NCBI GenBank assembly: GCA_037893225.1 | Contig: JAZGUH010000411.1 | Location: 310,001-374,000, forward strand | DNA from: Hippasteria phrygiana | Taxonomy: Eukaryota; Echinodermata; Asteroidea; Valvatida; Goniasteridae | Reading direction: 5' to 3' | Length of the DNA stretch: 64,000 nt | Shown: piece after piece, positions 61,015 through 64,000 of the stretch | How positions within the stretch are numbered: position 1 is the stretch's first letter | How the letters are laid out: each line of letters starts with the position of its first letter | The notes under the pieces: model-generated | Told to the model about the DNA's origin: nothing | The model's input: the letters and a program-made list of their open reading frames with translations, nothing else | Database searches by the model: none | Program-made: the position numbers and the translations under genes

Positions 61015-64000
61015 TCAAAATTACTGAATTTGGTTGATATTTCATGCAATTATGAATGAGTAAAGCAAGTCCATACCCCAGGGAATTTGACATGCATGGA
61101 GCAATAAATAGACGGTAATATGTACACAGATGTTGGCCGGAAAGAAAATAAACATTGCGAGGTTTGAATTTTCTCCACAAGTGTTAACTCAAAGAAGCCG
61201 CCGATAATTGCAACATGTAGCGCCAGATCTAAGCTATCCATACATGTCAAAATTACTGTATTTGGTTGATATTTCATGCAATTTTGAATGAGTAAAGCAA
61301 GTCATACTCTAGGGAATTTGACAGGCATGGAGCAATAAATAGACGGTAACATGTACACAGATGTTGGCCGGAAAGAAAATAAACATTGCGAGGTTTGAAT
61401 TTTCTCCACAAGTTTTAACTCTAGGAAGCCGCCGATGATTGCAACATGTAGCGCCAGATCTAAGCTATCCATACATGTCAAAATTACTGAATTTGGTTGA
61501 TATTTCATGCAATTATGAATGAGTAAAGCAAGTCCATACCCCAGGGAATTTGACATGCATGGAGCAATAAATAGACGGTAACATGTACACAGATGTTGGC
61601 CGGAAAGAAAATAAACATTGCGAGGTTTGAATTTTCTCCACAAGTTTTAACTCTAGGAAGCCGCCGATGATTGCAACATGTAGCGCCAGATCTAAGCTAT
61701 CCATACATGTCAAAATTACTGAATTTGGTTGATATTTCATGCAATTATTAATGAGTAAAGCAAGTCCATACCCCAGGGAATTTGACAGGCATGGAGCAAT
61801 AAATTAAAGGTAATCTGCACACAGATGGTGGCCGGGAAGAAAATAAACATTGCGAGGTTTGAATTTTCTCCACAAGTGTCAACTCTAAGAAGCCGCCGAT
61901 AATTGCAACATGTAGCGCCAGATCTAAGCTATCCATACATGTCAAAATTACTGTATTTGGTTTATATTTCATGCAATTTTGAATGAGTAAAGCAAGTCCA
62001 TACCCCAGGGAATTTGACATGCATGGAGCAATAAATAGACGGTAACATGTACACAGATGTTGGCCGGAAAGAAAATAAACATTGCGAGGTTTGCATTTTC
62101 TCCACAAGTTTTAACTCTAGGAATCCGCCGATGATTGCAACATGTAGCGCCAGATCTAAGCTATCCATACATGTCAAAATTACTGTATTTGGTTTATATT
62201 TCATGCAATTATGAATGAGTAAAGCACGTCATACCCTAGGGAATTTGACAGGCATGGAGCAATAAATAGAAGGTAATATGCACACAGATGTTGACAAGTG
62301 TTAACTCTAAGAAGCCGCCGATAATTGCAACATGTAGCGCCAGATCTAAGCTATCCATACATGTCAAAATTACTGAATTTGGTTGATATTTCATGCAATT
62401 ATGAATGAGTAAAGCAAGTCCATACCCCAGGGAATTTGACATGCATGGAGCAATAAATAGACGGTAACATGTACACAGATGTTGGCCGGAAAGAAAATAA
62501 ACATTGCGAGGTTTGAATTTTCTCCACAAGTTTTAACTCTAAGAAGCCGCCGATAATTGCAACATGTAGCGCCAGATCTAAGCTATCCATACATGTCAAA
62601 ATTACTGAATTTGGTTGATATTTCATGCAATTATGAATGAGTAAAGCAAGTCCATACCCCAGGGAATTTGACATGCATGGAGCAATAAATAGACGGTAAC
62701 ATGTACACAGATGTTGGCCGGAAAGAAAATAAACATTGCGAGGTTTGAATTTTCTCCACAAGTGTTAACTCAAAGAAGCCGCCGATAATTGCAACATGTA
62801 GCGCCAGATCTAAGCTATCCATACATGTCAAAATTACTGTATTTGGTTTATATTTCATGCAATTTTGAATGAGTAAAGCAAGTCATACCCTAGGGAATTT
62901 GACAGGCATGGAGCAATAAATAGAAGGTAATATGCACACAGATGTTGGCCGGAAAGAAAATAAACATTGCGAGGTTTGAATTTTCTCCACAAGTGTTAAC
63001 TCTAAGAAGCCGCCGATAATTGCAACATGTAGCGCCAGATCTAAGCTATCCATACATGTCAAAATTACTGAATTTGGTTTATATTTCATGCAATTATGAA
63101 TGAGTAAAGCAAGTCCATACCCCAGGGAATTTGACATGCATGGAGCAATAAATAGACGGTAACATGTACACAGATGTTGGCCGGAAAGAAAATAAACATT
63201 GCGAGGTTTGAATTTTCTCCACAAGTGTTAACTCTAGGAAGCCGCCGATGATTGCAACATGTAGCGCCAGATCTAAGCTATCCATACATGTCAAAATTAC
63301 TGAATTTTGTTGATATTTCATGCAATTATGAATGAGTAAAGCAAGTCCATACCCCAGGGAATTTGACATGCATGGAGCAATAAATAGACGGTAACATGTA
63401 CACAGATGTTGGCCGGAAAGAAAATAAACATTGCGAGGTTTGCATTTTCTCCACAAGTTTTAAATCTAGGAATCCGCCGATGATTGCAACATGTAGCGCC
63501 AGATCTAAGCTATCCATACATGTCAAAATTACTGTATTTGGTTTATATTTGATGCAATTATGAATGAGTAAAGCAAGTCATACCCAAGGGAATTTGACAG
63601 GCATGGAGCAATAAATAGAAGGTAATATGCACACAGATGTTGGCCGGAAAGAAAATAAACATTGCGAGGTTTGAATTTTCTCCACAAGTTTTAACTCTAA
63701 GAAGCCGCCGATAATTGCAACATGTAGCGCCAGATCTAAGCTATCCATACATGTCAAAATTACTGAATTTGGTTGATATTTCATGCAATTATGAATGAGT
63801 AAAGCAAGTCCATACCCCAGGGAATTTGACATGCATGGAGCAATAAATAGACGGTAACATGTACACAGATGTTGGCCGGAAAGAAAATAAACATTGCGAG
63901 GTTTGAATTTTCTCCACAAGTTTTAACTCTAGGAAGCCGCCGATGATTGCAACATGTAGCGCCAGATCTAAGCTATCCATACATGTCAAAATTACTGAAT
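61015..64000. repeat. Rearranged S/D/F modules at the right edge
   Basis: Monomers are C (61015), a hybrid with 'gtcatactctaggg' (61247), B (61478), D (61710), A/F hybrid (61942), S (62174), B, a B/C form with 'taacatgtac' and 'ctcaaagaag' (62596), A (62828), a 'ggttta' monomer (63059), F (63291), A with 'cccaaggg' (63523), B (63754) and 15 bases of the next. From 62828 the order repeats that of 53303-54460 and 58086-59243. Private changes include 'tttgatgc' (others 'tttcatgc') near 63,550 and 'ttaaatctagg' near 63,461. The array runs off the window. Confidence 0.85.
62174..62363. repeat. S-type short monomer, 190 bp, copy 5
   Basis: Same deletion, with the junction between 62,293 and 62,294, and the same 'gcacgtc' mark. 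Its left neighbours, D (61710) and an A/F hybrid (61942), repeat those of copies 1 and 3. It follows copy 4 after 1,581 bp and lies outside the two full 4,783-bp copies. Confidence 0.93.

Larger units (their letters stand above)
1..64000. repeat. Satellite DNA array, 232-bp monomer with higher-order structure
   Basis: The whole window is one tandem array: 277 complete monomers and 15 bases of another, all in the same orientation. Taking 'tcaaaatt' as the monomer start, starts fall at 1, 232, 464, 696, 927 and so on to 63,986. Lengths are 232 bp (203 monomers), 231 bp (69) and 190 bp (5), and these sum exactly to 63,985. One 232-bp monomer has 90 G+C (39%) and 6 CpG. Variation is almost all shared subtype variation with few private changes, which is the mark of recent homogenisation. 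No gene, transposon, inversion or unique spacer interrupts it. Satellite arrays of this kind are known from eukaryotic centromeres, pericentromeres and subtelomeres; which applies here cannot be read from the sequence. I do not recognise the family. Confidence 0.99.

Noticed and set aside
56..63989. Repeated minus-strand open reading frames of 66-125 codons as a protein family
   Set aside because: They recur once per monomer, overlap one another, read the same DNA in two frames, often start at TTG, and change length with single-base monomer differences. They have no conserved start context and no domain I recognise. They are products of the repeat.
1..64000. CRISPR array
   Set aside because: Repeats are contiguous with no unique spacers, the unit is about 232 bp, and no cas gene is present.
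1..64000. rRNA, tRNA or other structured RNA genes
   Set aside because: No conserved rRNA segment, tRNA cloverleaf or terminator was seen; the only clear stem is the satellite's own dyad.

Overview
This window holds one thing from end to end: an uninterrupted head-to-tail satellite DNA array. I count 277 complete monomers plus the first 15 bases of a 278th, all in the same orientation. Counting from the invariant 'tcaaaatt' phase that begins at base 1, the complete monomers fall into three length classes: 203 of 232 bp, 69 of 231 bp and 5 of 190 bp. These sum exactly to 63,985 bp. A typical 232-bp monomer (1854-2085) has 90 G+C, about 39%. I see no protein-coding gene, RNA gene, transposon, CRISPR array, microsatellite tract or unique spacer anywhere. 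A gene-free array this long, with higher-order repeat structure, indicates a eukaryotic genome, most likely centromeric, pericentromeric or subtelomeric heterochromatin read by long-read assembly. I do not recognise the monomer family and cannot name the organism.

The monomers fall into subtypes marked by linked variants. A is 231 bp with one C missing near monomer position 57. B and C are 232 bp and differ mainly at positions 104-109, 169 and 192. D has a diverged block at 95-128. E is A-like with 'gacaggctt'. A2 is A-like with 'ttttatgc'. F has 'ttgcatttt' and 'ggaatcc'. S is A-like with a 41-bp deletion. These subtypes are arranged in higher-order repeats (HORs).

Layout. 1-9,268: a 695-bp A-B-C trimer with added or lost monomers. 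9,269-13,676: a 1,624-bp heptamer, two full copies and a partial third. 14,603-15,298: a small island of diverged monomers. 15,531-18,312: a copy of the 12.5-14.6 kb module plus an extension. 18,313-51,680: a mosaic of E-started HOR units of 7, 8, 10, 11 and 16 monomers. 51,449-61,014: two adjacent copies of a 4,783-bp unit that contains the 190-bp S monomers. 61,015-64,000: further rearranged S/D/F modules.

Several monomers are chimeras that switch from one subtype to another part-way through. They sit where HOR units were joined or shortened, which is the expected trace of unequal crossing-over or gene conversion. Nothing here works as a set of genes. The biology is repeat turnover, and possibly chromatin: each monomer carries an imperfect 16-bp dyad, helically phased A/T tracts and a nearly invariant box at its phase boundary. 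The window may be previously undescribed as a satellite family, but I see no defence, mobile or enzymatic system in it. Subtype assignments and block matches come from reading diagnostic variants by eye, not from a full alignment.
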